A stretch of 64,000 nt of DNA from contig NC_092566.1 of the NCBI RefSeq assembly GCF_037975245.1, positions 12,643,001 through 12,707,000 of the forward strand, in the 5' to 3' direction. This DNA is from Apostichopus japonicus. Its lineage: Eukaryota > Echinodermata > Holothuroidea > Aspidochirotida > Stichopodidae. How positions within the stretch are numbered: position 1 is the first letter of the stretch; each line of letters begins with the position of its first letter. Shown here piece by piece: positions 1 through 12,753 of this stretch. The position numbers and the translations under genes were made by a program. Below the pieces are notes generated by a model. The model did not search any database and was not told the origin of the DNA. It saw nothing but the letters and a program-made list of their open reading frames with translations.

Positions 1-131
1 GTACCGAACAATCGAATGTACGTTACCGATCAATCGAATGTTCGGAACCGACCAATCGAAAGTTCGGTACCGATTAATCGAATGTGCGTTACCAATCAAT
101 CGAATGTGCGTTACCGCACAATCGAATGTGC
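1..131 (+). repeat. Partial HOR segment entering the window
   Basis: The first 131 bases match the run that comes before the M2 anchor in the other segments: a TACGTTACC unit, GTTCGGAACCGACC, a TTACCAATC unit and TTACCGCAC. The same order precedes the anchor at 4150, 9538 and 16024. It is the tail of an HOR copy that starts upstream of the window. Confidence 0.85.
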
Positions 132-409
132 GCAGCGATTAATCGAATGAGCGGTATCGATCAATCGAATGTTCGGTACCTATCAATCGAATGTGCGGTA
201 CTGATCAATCGAATGTTCGGTACCGATCAATCGAATGTGCGGTACCGATCAATCGAATGTGCGGTACCGGTCAATCGAATGTGTCGTATCGATCGAAGGA
301 ATATGCGATACCGATCAATATAATGTTCGCTACCGATGAATCGAATGTTCGGTATCGATCATAAGAATGTTCGGTACCGATCAATCGAATGTGCCGCACC
401 GAGCATTCG
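132..409 (+). repeat. HOR anchor cluster (M2-M5), reference copy
   Basis: This is the most diverged group of units in the array and the best landmark. In order it holds a 21-bp unit with GCAGCGATTAATCG (M2, 132), a CCGGTC unit, a unit reading GTGTCGTATCGATCGAAGG (M3, 281) followed by GATCAATATAATG, a unit with GATCATAAGAATG (M4, around 358) and a unit with GCCGCACCGAGCATTCG (M5, 393-409). M3 recurs at 4299, 9687, 12881, 16173, 19829, 21741, 26112, 29855, 32851, 35642, 38484, 40116, 42100, 44913, 47859, 50672, 54937, 58329 and 60219, giving 20 copies. Its repetition defines the segments H1-H20. Confidence 0.92.
241..262 (+). repeat. Representative consensus 22-bp unit
   Basis: This unit matches the most frequent base at every position and serves as the reference for describing variants. 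It contains the 8-bp palindrome CGGTACCG (with the last base of the unit before), then CGAT and ATCG arms separated by CA, then GAATGTGC. Every consensus unit therefore carries a KpnI site and a GATC. Consecutive units abut with no spacer. Confidence 0.95.
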
Positions 410-2040
410 AATGTGCGGTACCGATCAATCGAAAGTGCGGTACCGAACAAACGAATGTGCGATACCGATCAATCGAATGTGCGTTACCGATCAATCGAAT
501 GGGCGGTACCGATCAATCGAATGTGCGGTACCGATCAATCGAATGTTCGGTATCTATCAATGGAATGTACGGTACAGATCAATCGAATGTTCGGTACCTA
601 TCAATCGAATGTGCGATACCGATCAATCGAATGTGCGGTACCGATCAATCGAATGTGCGATACCGATCAATCGAATGTTCGGTACCTATCAATCGAATGT
701 GAGGTACCGATCAATCGAATGTTCGGTACCGATCAATCGAATGTGCGGTACCGATCAGTCGAATGTGCGGTACCGATCAATCGAATGTGCGGTACCGATC
801 AATCGAATGTGCGGTACCGAACAATCGAATGTGCGGTACCGATCAATCGAATGTACGGTACAGATCAATCGAATGTTCGGTACCTATCAATCGAATGTGC
901 GGTACCGATCAATCGAATGTTCGGTACCTATCAATCGAATGTGCAGTACCGACCAATTGAATGTTCGGAACTGATCAATCGAATGTGCGGAACCGATCAA
1001 TCGAATGTGCGTTATCGATCAATCGAATGTTCGCAACCGATCAATCGAATGTTCGGTACCGATTAATCGAATGTGCGGTACCGATTAATCGAATGTGCGG
1101 CACCTATGAATCGAATGTGCGTAACCGATGTATCGAGTGTGCTGCACCGATCAATCGAATGGGCGGTATCGATGAATTGAATGTGCGGTACCGATCAATC
1201 GAATGTACGGTACCGATTAATGGAATGTGCGAATTCGATCAATTGAATGTGCGTTACCGATAAATCGAATGTGCGATACCGATCAATCGAATGTTCGGTA
1301 CCTATCAATCGAATGTGAGGTACCGATGAATCGAATGTTCGGTACCGATCAATCGAATGTGCGATACCGATCAATCGAATGTTCGGTACCTATCAATCGA
1401 ATATTCGGTACCGATCAAATGAATGTTCGGTACCGATCAATCGAATGTGCGATACCGATCAGTCGAATGTGCGGTACCGATCAATCGAATGTGCGGTACC
1501 GAACAATCGAATGTGCGGTACCGATCAATCGAATGTTCGGTACCTATCAATCGAATGTTCGGTACCTATCAATCAAATGTGCGGTACCGATCAATCGAAA
1601 GTGCGGTACCGATGAATCGAATGTGCGATACCGATCAATCGAATGTTCGGTACCTATTAATCGAATGTGCGGTACAGATCAATCGAATGTTCGGTACCGA
1701 TCAATCGAATGTTCGGTACCTATCAATCGAATGTGCGGTACCGATCAATCGAATGTTCGGTACCGATGAATGGAATGTGCGGTACCGATCAATTGAATGT
1801 TCGGAACTGATCAATCGAATGTGCGTTACCGATAAATCGAATGTGCGATACCGATCAATCGAATGTTCGGTACCTATCAATCGAATGTGAGGTACCGATG
1901 AATCGAATGTTCGGTACCGATCAATCGAAAGTGCGGTACCGATGAATCGAATGTGCGGTACCGATGAATCGAATGTGCGGTACCGATCAATCGAATGATC
2001 GGTATCGATCAATGAAATGTGCAGTACCGATGAATCGAAT

Positions 2041-5000
2041 GTGCGGTACCGATGAATCGAATGTACGGTACCGATTAATCGAATGTGCGTTACCAATCAA
2101 TCGAATGTGCGTTACCGAACAATCGAATGTGCGCAGCCATTAATCGAATGAGCGGTATCGATGAATCGAATGTTCGGTACCTATCAATCGAATGTGCGGT
2201 ACTGATCAATCGAATGTTCGGTACCGATCAATCGAATGTGCGGTGTTCGGTACCGATCAATCGAATGTGCGGTACCGAACAATCGAATGTACGTTACCGA
2301 TCAATCGAATGTTCGGAACCGACCAATCGAAAGTTCGGTACCGATTAATCGAATGTGCGTTACCAATCAATCGAATGTGCGTTACCGAACAATCGAATGT
2401 GCGCAGCGATTAATCGAATGAGCGGTATCGATCAATCGAATGTGCGGTACCTATCAATCGAATGTGCGGTACTGATCAATCGAATGTTCGGTACCGATGA
2501 ATCGAATGTGCGGTACCGATGAATCGAATGTGCGGTACCGATCAATCGAATGTGCGGTACCGATCAATCGAATGTGCGGTATCGATCAATCGAATGTGCG
2601 GTACCGATCAATCGAATGCGCGGCACCTATCAATCGAATGTGCGTTACCGATGTATCGAATGTGCGAAACGGATTGATCGAATGTGCAGTACCGATGAAT
2701 CGAATTTGCGGTAGGCCTACAGTTGAATCGAATGTTCGGTACCGATGAATCGAATGTGCGGTACCGATGAATCGAATGTGCGGTACCGATCAATCGAATG
2801 TGCGGTACCGATCAATCGAAAGTGCGGTACCGATCAATTGAATGTGCGTTACCGATTAATCGAATGAGCGGTATCGATGAATGGAATGTGTAGTACCGAT
2901 GAATCGAATGTACGGTACCGATTAATCGAATGTGCGTTACCAATCAATCGAATGTGCGTTACCGATCAATCGAATGTGCGCAGCCATTAATCGAATGAGC
3001 GGTATCGATGAATCGAATGTTCGGTACCTATCAATCGAATGTGCGGTACTGATCAAACGAATGTTCGGTACCTATCAATCGAATGTGCGGTAGCGATCAA
3101 TCGAAAGTTCGGTACCGATCAATCGAATGTGCGGTACCGAACGATCGAATGTGCGTTATCGATCAATCGAATGTTCGCAACCGATCAATCGAAAGTTCGG
3201 TACCGATCAATCGAAAATGCGGTACCGAACATTCGAATGTGCAGTACCGATCAATCGAATGTGCAGTACCGATCAATCGAATGTTCGGTACCGATGAATC
3301 GAATGTGCAATACCGATCAATCGAATGTTCGGTACCTATCAATCGAATGTGCGGTACCGATCAATCGAATGTTCGGTACCGATGAATCGAATGTGCGGTA
3401 CCGATCAATCGAATGTGCGGTACCGATCAATCGAATGTGCGGTATCGATCAATCGAATGTGCGGTACCGATCAATCGAATGCGCGGCACCTATCAATCGA
3501 ATGTGCGTTACCGATGTATCGAATGTGCGAAACGGAGTGATCGAATGTGCAGTACCGATGAATCGAATGTGCGGTATGCCTACAGATGAATCGAATGTTC
3601 GGTACCGATGAATCGAATGTGCGGTACCGATGAATCGAATGAGCGGTACCGATGAATCGAATGTGCGGTACCGATCAATCGAAAGTGCGGTACCGATCAA
3701 TGGAATGTGCGTTACCGATTAATCGAATGAGCGGTATCGATGAATGGAATGTGTAGTACCGATCAATCGAATGTGCGGTACCGATGAATCGAATGTACGG
3801 TACCGATTAATCGAATGTGCGTTACCAATCAATCGAATGTGCGTTACCGAACAATCGAATGTGCGCAGCCATTAATCGAATGAGCGGTATCGATGAATCG
3901 AATGTTCGGTACCTATCAATCGAATGTGCGGTACTGATCAATCGAATGTTCGGTACCTATCAATCGAATGTGCGGTAGCGATCAATCGAAAGTTCGGTAC
4001 CGATCAATCGAATGTGCGGTACCGAACAATCGAATGTACGTTACCGATCAATCGAATGTTCGGAACCGACCAATCGAAAGTTCGGTACCGATTAATCGAA
4101 TGTGCGTTACCAATCAATCGAATGTGCGTTACCGCACAATCGAATGTGCGCAGCGATTAATCGAATGAGCGGTATCGATCAATCGAATGTTCGGTACCTA
4201 TCAATCGAATGTGCGGTACTGATCAATCGAATGTTCGGTACCGATCAATCGAATGTGCGGTACCGATCAATCGAATGTGCGGTACCGGTCAATCGAATGT
4301 GTCGTATCGATCGAAGGAATATGCGATACCGATCAATATAATGTTCGCTACCGATGAATCGAATGTTCGGTATCGATCATAAGAATGTTCGGTACCGATC
4401 AATCGAATGTGCCGCACCGAGCATTCGAATGTGCGGTACCGATCAATCGAAAGTGCGGTACCGAACAAACGAATGTGCGATACCGATCAATCGAATGTGC
4501 GTTACCGATCAATCGAATGGGCGGTACCGATCAATCGAATGTTCGGTATCTATCAATGGAATGTACGGTACAGATCAATGGAATGTGCGATACCGATCAA
4601 TCGAATGTTCGGTACCTATCAATCGAATGTGAGGTACCGATCAATCGAATGTTCGGTACCGATCAATCGAATGTGCGGTACCGATCAGTCGAATGTGCGG
4701 TACCGATCAATCGAATGTGCGGTACCGATCAATCGAATGTGCGGTACCGAACAATCGAATGTGCGGTACCGATCAATCGAATGTACGGTACAGATCAATC
4801 GAATGTTCGGTACTTATCAATCGAATGTGCGGTACCGATCAATCGAAAGTGCGGTACCGATCAATCGAATGTGCGATACCGATCAATCGAATGTTCGGTA
4901 CCTATCAATCGAATGTGCAGTACCGATCAATCGAATGTTCGGTACCGATGAATCGAATGTGCGGTACCGACCAATCGAATGTTCGGAACTGATCAATCGA

Positions 5001-7428
5001 ATGTGCGGAACCGATCAATCGAATGTGCGTTATCGATCAATCGAATGTTCGCAACCGATCAATCGAAAGTTCGGTACCTATCAATCGAAAATGCGGTACC
5101 GTACATTCGAATGTGCAGTACCGATCAATCGAATGTTCGGTACCGATTAATCGAATGTGCGGTACCGATTAATCGAATGTGCGGCACCTATGAATCGAAT
5201 GTGCGTAACCGATGTATCGAGTGTGCTGTACCGATCAATCGAATGGGCGGTATCGATGAATTGAATGTGCGGTACCGATCAATCGAATGTACGGTACCGA
5301 TTAATGGAATGTGCGAATTCGATCAATTGAATGTGCGTTACCGATAAATCGAATGTGCGATACCGATCAATCGAATGTGAGGTACCGATGAATCGAATGT
5401 TCGGTACCGATCAATCGAATGTGCGGTACCGATCAATCGAATGTTCGGTACCTATCAATCGAATGTTCGGTACCGATCAATCGAATGTTCGGTACCGATC
5501 AATCGAATGTGCGGTACCGATCAATCGAATGTGCGGTACCGATCAATCGAATGTTCGGTACCTATCAATCGAATGTTCGGTACCTATCAATCGAATGTTC
5601 GGTACCGATCAATCGAATGTTCGGTACCTATCAATCGAATGTGCGGTACCGATCAGTCGAATGTGCGGTACCGATCAATCGAATGTGCGGTACCGAACGA
5701 TCGAATGTGCGGTACCGATCAATCGAATGTGCGGTACCGATCAATCGAATGTTCGGTACCTATCAATCGAATGTTCGGTACCTATCAATCGAATGTTCGG
5801 TACCGATCAATCGAATGTTCGGTACCTATCAATCGAATGTTCGGTACCGATCAGTCGAATGTGCGGTACCGATCAATCGAATGTGCGGTACCGAACAATC
5901 GAATGTGCGGTACCGATCAATCGAATGTTCGGTACCTATCAATCGAATGTTCGGTACCTATCAATCGAATGTGCGGTACCGATCAATCGAAAGTGCGGTA
6001 CCGATGAATCGAATGTGCGATACCGATCAATCGAATGTTCGGTACCTATTAATCGAATGTGCGGTACCGATCAATCGAATGTTCGGTACCGATCAATCGA
6101 ATGTTCGGTACCTATCAATCGAATGTGCGGTACCGATCAATCGAATGTTCGGTACCGATGAATGGAATGTGCGGTACCGATCAATTGAATGTTCGGAACT
6201 GATCAATCGAATGTGCGGTACCGATAAATCGAATGTGCGATACCGATCAATCGAATGTTCGGTACCTATCAATCGAATGTGAGGTACCGATGAATCGAAT
6301 GTTCGGTACCGATCAATCGAAAGTGCGGTACCGATGAATCGAATGTGCGGTACCGATGAATCGAATGTGCGGTACCGATGAATCGAATGTGCGGTACCGA
6401 ACAATCGAATGTGCGGTACCGATCAATCGAATGTACGGTACAGATCAATCGAATGTTCGGTACCTATCAATCGAATGTGCGGTACCGATCAATCAAAAGT
6501 GCGGTACCGATCAATCGAATGTGCGGTACCGATCAATCGAATGTTCGGTACCTATCAATCGAATGTGCGGTACCGATCAATCGAATGTTCGGTACCGATC
6601 AATCGAATGTGCGGTACCGATCAATCGAATGTGCGTTACCGAACAATCGAATGTGCGGTACCGATCAATCGAATGTGCGATACCGATCAATCGAATGTTC
6701 GGTACCTATCAATCGAATGTGCGGTACCGATCAATCGAATGTTCGGTACCGATGAATCGAATGTGCGGTATCGATCAATTGAATGTTAGGAACTGATCAA
6801 TCGAATGTGCTGAACCGATCAATCGAATGTGCGTTATCGATCAATCGAATGTTCGCAACCGATCAATCGAAAGTTCGGTACCGATCAATCGAAAATGCGG
6901 TACCGAACATTCGAATGTGCAGTACCGATCAATCGAATGTTCGGTACCGATTTGTCGAATGTGCAATACCGATCAATCGAATGTTCGGTACCTATCAATC
7001 GAATGTGCGGTACCGATCAATCGAATGTTCGGTACCGATGAATCGAATGTGCGGTACCGATCAATCGAATGTGCGGTACCGATCAATCGAATGTGCGGTA
7101 TCGATCAATCGAATGTGCGGTACCGATCAATCGAATGCGCGGCACCTATCAATCGAATGTGCGTTACCGATGTATTGAATGTGCGAAACGGATTGATCGA
7201 ATGTGCAGTACCGATGAATCGAATGTGCGGTAGGCCTACAGATGAATCGAATGTTCGGTACCGATCAATCGAATGTGCGGTACCGATGAATCGAATGTGC
7301 GGTACCGATGAATCGAATGTGCGGTACCGATCAATCGAAAGTGCGGTACCGATCAATGGAATGTGCGTTACCGATTAATCGAATGAGCGGTATCGATGAA
7401 TGGAATGTGTAGTACCGATCAATCGAAT
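2041..7428 (+). repeat. Type-A 5.4-kb HOR block, copy A
   Basis: The block starts with a GATGAATCG unit, then TACGGTACCGATTAATCG. Its 5,388 bp hold M11 2241, M6 with GTTGAATCG 2712, M6 with a mutated hexamer 3575, anchor 4150-4427, M7 5315, M10 6785 and M6 7231. The next copy follows directly. Confidence 0.87.
2241..2250 (+). repeat. M11: 29-bp unit (partial unit junction), block A
   Basis: CGGTGTTCGG lies where two full units would read CGGTACC...TGTTCGG. Neighbouring GGTACC sites are 29 bp apart instead of 44, so 15 bp were lost. Copies with the same breakpoint are at 7629, 14247, 24097 and 62047. Confidence 0.9.
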
Positions 7429-9537
7429 GTGCGGTACCGATGAATCGAATGTACGGTACCGATTAATCGAATGTGCGTTACCAATCAATCGAATGTGCGT
7501 TACCGAACAATCGAATGTGCGCAGCCATTAATCGAATGAGCGGTATCGATGAATCGAATGTTCGGTACCTATCAATCGAATGTGCGGTACTGATCAATCG
7601 AATGTTCGGTACCGATCAATCGAATGTGCGGTGTTCGGTACCGATCAATCGAATGTGCGGTACCGAACAATCGAATGTACGTTACCGATCAATCGAATGT
7701 TCGGAACCGACCAATCGAAAGTTCGGTACCGATTAATCGAATGTGCGTTACCAATCAATCGAATGTGCGTTACCGAACAATCGAATGTGCGCAGCGATTA
7801 ATCGAATGAGCGGTATCGATCAATCGAATGTGCGGTACCTATCAATCGAATGTGCGGTACTGATCAATCGAATGTTCGGTACCGATGAATCGAATGTGCG
7901 GTACCGATGAATCGAATGTGCGGTACCGATCAATCGAATGTGCGGTACCGATCAATCGAATGTGCGGTATCGATCAATCGAATGTGCGGTACCGATCAAT
8001 CGAATGCGCGGCACCTATCAATCGAATGTGCGTTACCGATGTATCGAATGTGCGAAACGGATTGATCGAATGTGCAGTACCGATGAATCGAATTTGCGGT
8101 AGGCCTACAGTTGAATCGAATGTTCGGTACCGATGAATCGAATGTGCGGTACCGATGAATCGAATGTGCGGTACCGATCAATCGAATGTGCGGTACCGAT
8201 CAATCGAAAGTGCGGTACCGATCAATGGAATGTGCGTTACCGATTAATCGAATGAGCGGTATCGATGAATGGAATGTGTAGTACCGATGAATCGAATGTA
8301 CGGTACCGATTAATCGAATGTGCGTTACCAATCAATCGAATGTGCGTTACCGATCAATCGAATGTGCGCAGCCATTAATCGAATGAGCGGTATCGATGAA
8401 TCGAATGTTCGGTACCTATCAATCGAATGTGCGGTACTGATCAAACGAATGTTCGGTACCTATCAATCGAATGTGCGGTAGCGATCAATCGAAAGTTCGG
8501 TACCGATCAATCGAATGTGCGGTACCGAACGATCGAATGTGCGTTATCGATCAATCGAATGTTCGCAACCGATCAATCGAAAGTTCGGTACCGATCAATC
8601 GAAAATGCGGTACCGAACATTCGAATGTGCAGTACCGATCAATCGAATGTGCAGTACCGATCAATCGAATGTTCGGTACCGATGAATCGAATGTGCGATA
8701 CCGATCAATCGAATGTTCGGTACCTATCAATCGAATGTGCGGTACCGATCAATCGAATGTTCGGTACCGATGAATCGAATGTGCGGTACCGATCAATCGA
8801 ATGTGCGGTACCGATCAATCGAATGTGCGGTATCGATCAATCGAATGTGCGGTACCGATCAATCGAATGCGCGGCACCTATCAATCGAATGTGCGTTACC
8901 GATGTATCGAATGTGCGAAACGGAGTGATCGAATGTGCAGTACCGATGAATCGAATGTGCGGTAGGCCTACAGATGAATCGAATGTTCGGTACCGATCAA
9001 TCGAATGTGCGGTACCGATGAATCGAATGAGCGGTACCGATGAATCGAATGTGCGGTACCGATCAATCGAAAGTGCGGTACCGATCAATGGAATGTGCGT
9101 TACCGATTAATCGAATGAGCGGTATCGATGAATGGAATGTGTAGTACCGATCAATCGAATGTGCGGTACCGATGAATCGAATGTACGGTACCGATTAATC
9201 GAATGTGCGTTACCAATCAATCGAATGTGCGTTACCGATCAATCGAATGTGCGCAGCCATTAATCGAATGAGCGGTATCGATGAATCGAATGTTCGGTAC
9301 CTATCAATCGAATGTGCGGTACTGATCAATCGAATGTTCGGTACCTATCAATCGAATGTGCGGTAGCGATCAATCGAAAGTTCGGTACCGATCAATCGAA
9401 TGTGCGGTACCGAACAATCGAATGTACGTTACCGATCAATCGAATGTTCGGAACCGACCAATCGAAAGTTCGGTACCGATTAATCGAATGTGCGTTACCA
9501 ATCAATCGAATGTGCGTTACCGCACAATCGAATGTGC
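4150..9537 (+). repeat. HOR segment H2
   Basis: This is the longest segment, 5,388 bp, and that length equals the offset between type-A blocks A and B. Markers are M3 4299, M7 5315, M10 6785, M6 7231, M11 7629, and M6 8100 and 8963. Near 5380 it lacks one 22-bp unit that is present at the matching place near 10770. Confidence 0.86.
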
Positions 9538-12398
9538 GCAGCGATTAATCGAATGAGCGGTATCGATCAATCGAATGTTCGGTACCTATCAATCGAATGT
9601 GCGGTACTGATCAATCGAATGTTCGGTACCGATCAATCGAATGTGCGGTACCGATCAATCGAATGTGCGGTACCGGTCAATCGAATGTGTCGTATCGATC
9701 GAAGGAATATGCGATACCGATCAATATAATGTTCGCTACCGATGAATCGAATGTTCGGTATCGATCATAAGAATGTTCGGTACCGATCAATCGAATGTGC
9801 CGCACCGAGCATTCGAATGTGCGGTACCGATCAATCGAAAGTGCGGTACCGAACAAACGAATGTGCGATACCGATCAATCGAATGTGCGTTACCGATCAA
9901 TCGAATGGGCGGTACCGATCAATCGAATGTTCGGTATCTATCAATGGAATGTACGGTACAGATCAATGGAATGTGCGATACCGATCAATCGAATGTTCGG
10001 TACCTATCAATCGAATGTGAGGTACCGATCAATCGAATGTTCGGTACCGATCAATCGAATGTGCGGTACCGATCAGTCGAATGTGCGGTACCGATCAATC
10101 GAATGTGCGGTACCGATCAATCGAATGTGCGGTACCGAACAATCGAATGTGCGGTACCGATCAATCGAATGTACGGTACAGATCAATCGAATGTTCGGTA
10201 CTTATCAATCGAATGTGCGGTACCGATCAATCGAAAGTGCGGTACCGATCAATCGAATGTGCGATACCGATCAATCGAATGTTCGGTACCTATCAATCGA
10301 ATGTGCAGTACCGATCAATCGAATGTTCGGTACCGATGAATCGAATGTGCGGTACCGACCAATCGAATGTTCGGAACTGATCAATCGAATGTGCGGAACC
10401 GATCAATCGAATGTGCGTAATCGATCAATCGAATGTTCGCAACCGATCAATCGAAAGTTCGGTACCTATCAATCGAAAATGCGGTACCGTACATTCGAAT
10501 GTGCAGTACCGATCAATCGAATGTTCGGTACCGATTAATCGAATGTGCGGTACCGATTAATCGAATGTGCGGCACCTATGAATCGAATGTGCGTAACCGA
10601 TGTATCGAGTGTGCTGTACCGATCAATTGAATGGGCGGTATCGATGAATTGAATGTGCGGTACCGATCAATCGAATGTACGGTACCGATTAATGGAATGT
10701 GCGAATTCGATCAATTGAATGTGCGTTACCGATAAATCGAATGTGCGATACCGATCAATCGAATGTTCGGTACCTATCAATCGAATGTGAGGTACCGATG
10801 AATCGAATGTTCGGTACCGATCAATCGAATGTGCGGTACCGATCAATCGAATGTTCGGTACCTATCAATCGAATGTTCGGTACCGATCAATCGAATGTTC
10901 GGTACCGATCAATCGAATGTGCGGTACCGATCAATCGAATGTGCGGTACCGATCAATCGAATGTTCGGTACCTATCAATCGAATGTTCGGTACCTATCAA
11001 TCGAATGTTCGGTACCGATCAATCGAATGTTCGGTACCTATCAATCGAATGTTCGGTACCGATCAGTCGAATGTGCGGTACCGATCAATCGAATGTGCGG
11101 TACCGAACGATCGAATGTGCGGTACCGATCAATCGAATGTGCGGTACCGATCAATCGAATGTTCGGTACCTATCAATCGAATGTTCGGTACCTATCAATC
11201 GAATGTTCGGTACCGATCAATCGAATGTTCGGTACCTATCAATCGAATGTTCGGTACCGATCAGTCGAATGTGCGGTACCGATCAATCGAATGTGCGGTA
11301 CCGAACAATCGAATGTGCGGTACCGATGAATCGAATGTTCGGTACCTATCAATCGAATGTGCGGTACCGAACAATCGAATGTGCGGTACCGATCAATCGA
11401 AAGTGCGGTACCGATGAATCGAATGTTCGGTACCTATCAATCGAATGTGCGGTACCGATCAATCAAAAGTGCGGTACCGATCAATCGAATGTGCGGTACC
11501 GATCAATCGAATGTTCGGTACCTATCAATCGAATGTGCGGTACCGATCAATCGAATGTTCGGTACCGATCAATCGAATGTGCGGTACCGATCAATCGAAT
11601 GTGCGTTACCGAACAATCGAATGTGCGGTACCGATCAATCGAATGTGCGATACCGATCAATCGAATGTTCGGTACCTATCAATCGAATGTGCGGTACCGA
11701 TCAATCGAATGTTCGGTACCGATGAATCGAATGTGCGGTATCGATCAATTGAATGTTAGGAACTGATCAATCGAATGTGCTGAACCGATCAATCGAATGT
11801 GCGTTATCGATCAATCGAATGTTCGCAACCGATCAATCGAAAGTTCGGTACCGATCAATCGAAAATGCGGTACCGAACATTCGAATGTGCAGTACCGATC
11901 AATCGAATGTTCGGTACCGATTTGTCGAATGTGCAATACCGATCAATCGAATGTTCGGTACCTATCAATCGAATGTGCGGTACCGATCAATCGAATGTTC
12001 GGTACCGATGAATCGAATGTGCGGTACCGATCAATCGAATGTGCGGTACCGATCAATCGAATGTGCGGTATCGATCAATCGAATGTGCGGTACCGATCAA
12101 TCGAATGCGCGGCACCTATCAATCGAATGTGCGTTACCGATGTATCGAATGTGCGAAACGGATTGATCGAATGTGCAGTACCGATGAATCGAATGTGCGG
12201 TAGGCCTACAGATGAATCGAATGTTCGGTACCGATCAATCGAATGTGCGGTACCGATGAATCGAATGTGCGGTACCGATGAATCGAATGTGCGGTACCGA
12301 TCAATCGAAAGTGCGGTACCGATCAATGGAATGTGCGTTACCGATTAATCGAATGAGCGGTATCGATGAATGGAATGTGTAGTACCGATCAATCGAAT
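7429..12398 (+). repeat. Type-A HOR block, copy B
   Basis: This 4,970-bp direct tandem copy of block A lies at offset 5,388 bp, then 5,410 bp from about 5.4 kb. It misses a net 440 bp in the part equivalent to about 5.9-6.4 kb of A. The loss is exactly 20 units, as expected from unequal exchange in register. M11 is at 7629. Confidence 0.87.
7629..7638 (+). repeat. M11 partial unit junction, block B
   Basis: This has the same 15-bp deletion junction as at 2241, at an offset of exactly 5,388 bp. Confidence 0.9.
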
Positions 12399-12753
12399 GT
12401 GCGGTACCGAACAATCGAATGTACGTTACCAATCAATCGAATGTGCGGTACCGATCAATCGAATGTGCGCAGCCATTAATCGAATGAGCGGTATCGATGA
12501 ATCGAATGTTCGGTACCTATCAATCGAATGTGCGGTACTGATCAATCGAATGTTCGGTACCTATCAATCGAATGTGCGGTAGCGATCAATCGAAAGTTCG
12601 GTACCGATCAATCGAATGTGCGGTACCGAACAATCGAATGTACGTTACCGATCAATCGAATGTTCGGAACCGACCAATCGAAAGTTCGGTACCGATTAAT
12701 CGAATGTGCGTTACCAATCAATCGAATGTGCGTTACCGCACAATCGAATGTGC
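9538..12753 (+). repeat. HOR segment H3
   Basis: This 3,216-bp segment has M3 9687, M7 10703, M10 11755 and M6 12201. It follows H2 closely at offsets of 5,388-5,410 bp up to about 11.3 kb. It then continues at offset 4,970, so 440 bp (20 units) are missing relative to H2. Confidence 0.85.

Larger units (their letters stand above)
132..4149 (+). repeat. HOR segment H1
   Basis: This 4,018-bp segment carries M3 at 281, a unit with GTAACCGATGTATCG (M8) at 1121, GAATTC (M7) at 1231, the 29-bp unit M11 at 2241, and two hexamer units (M6), one intact at 2712 and one mutated at 3575. Its first 2 kb resembles the segments at 32.9 kb and 58.2 kb. From 2041 on it is the first part of type-A block A. 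Confidence 0.85.

Noticed and set aside
241-262. CENP-B box on the minus strand
   Set aside because: The minus strand reads TTCG-N6-CGGT, while the CENP-B box core needs TTCG, then A in the right place and CGGG after seven bases. The spacing is one base short and a required G is missing, so this is a resemblance only.
281-330. DREF (TATCGATA) or BEAF-32 (CGATA) binding sites in units such as GTATCGATC and GCGATACC
   Set aside because: The motifs are short and arise by one substitution from the consensus; the full DREF palindrome is not present. There is no evidence for the lineage.
1701-2096. Minus-strand open frames of 60-131 codons
   Set aside because: The consensus has a TGA on the minus strand every 66 bp per frame (from GATCAATC). 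These frames exist only where GATGAATC or other variants remove it and are shadows of the satellite.
2640-2700. Inverted unit, because of GGATTGATCGAATG in the GAAACGG units
   Set aside because: The flanking GAATGTGC and phase stay in plus orientation, so this is a substituted unit. All about 20 GAAACGG units are the same variant in the same orientation.
10699-11766. 355-codon open frame, and about 200 shorter ones, as protein genes of a repeat-protein family
   Set aside because: The same peptide repeat appears in all three plus frames because the unit is 22 bp, stops come and go with satellite variants, and open stretches overlap each other. No start context, non-repeat domain, signal or codon-position bias is possible in such a sequence.
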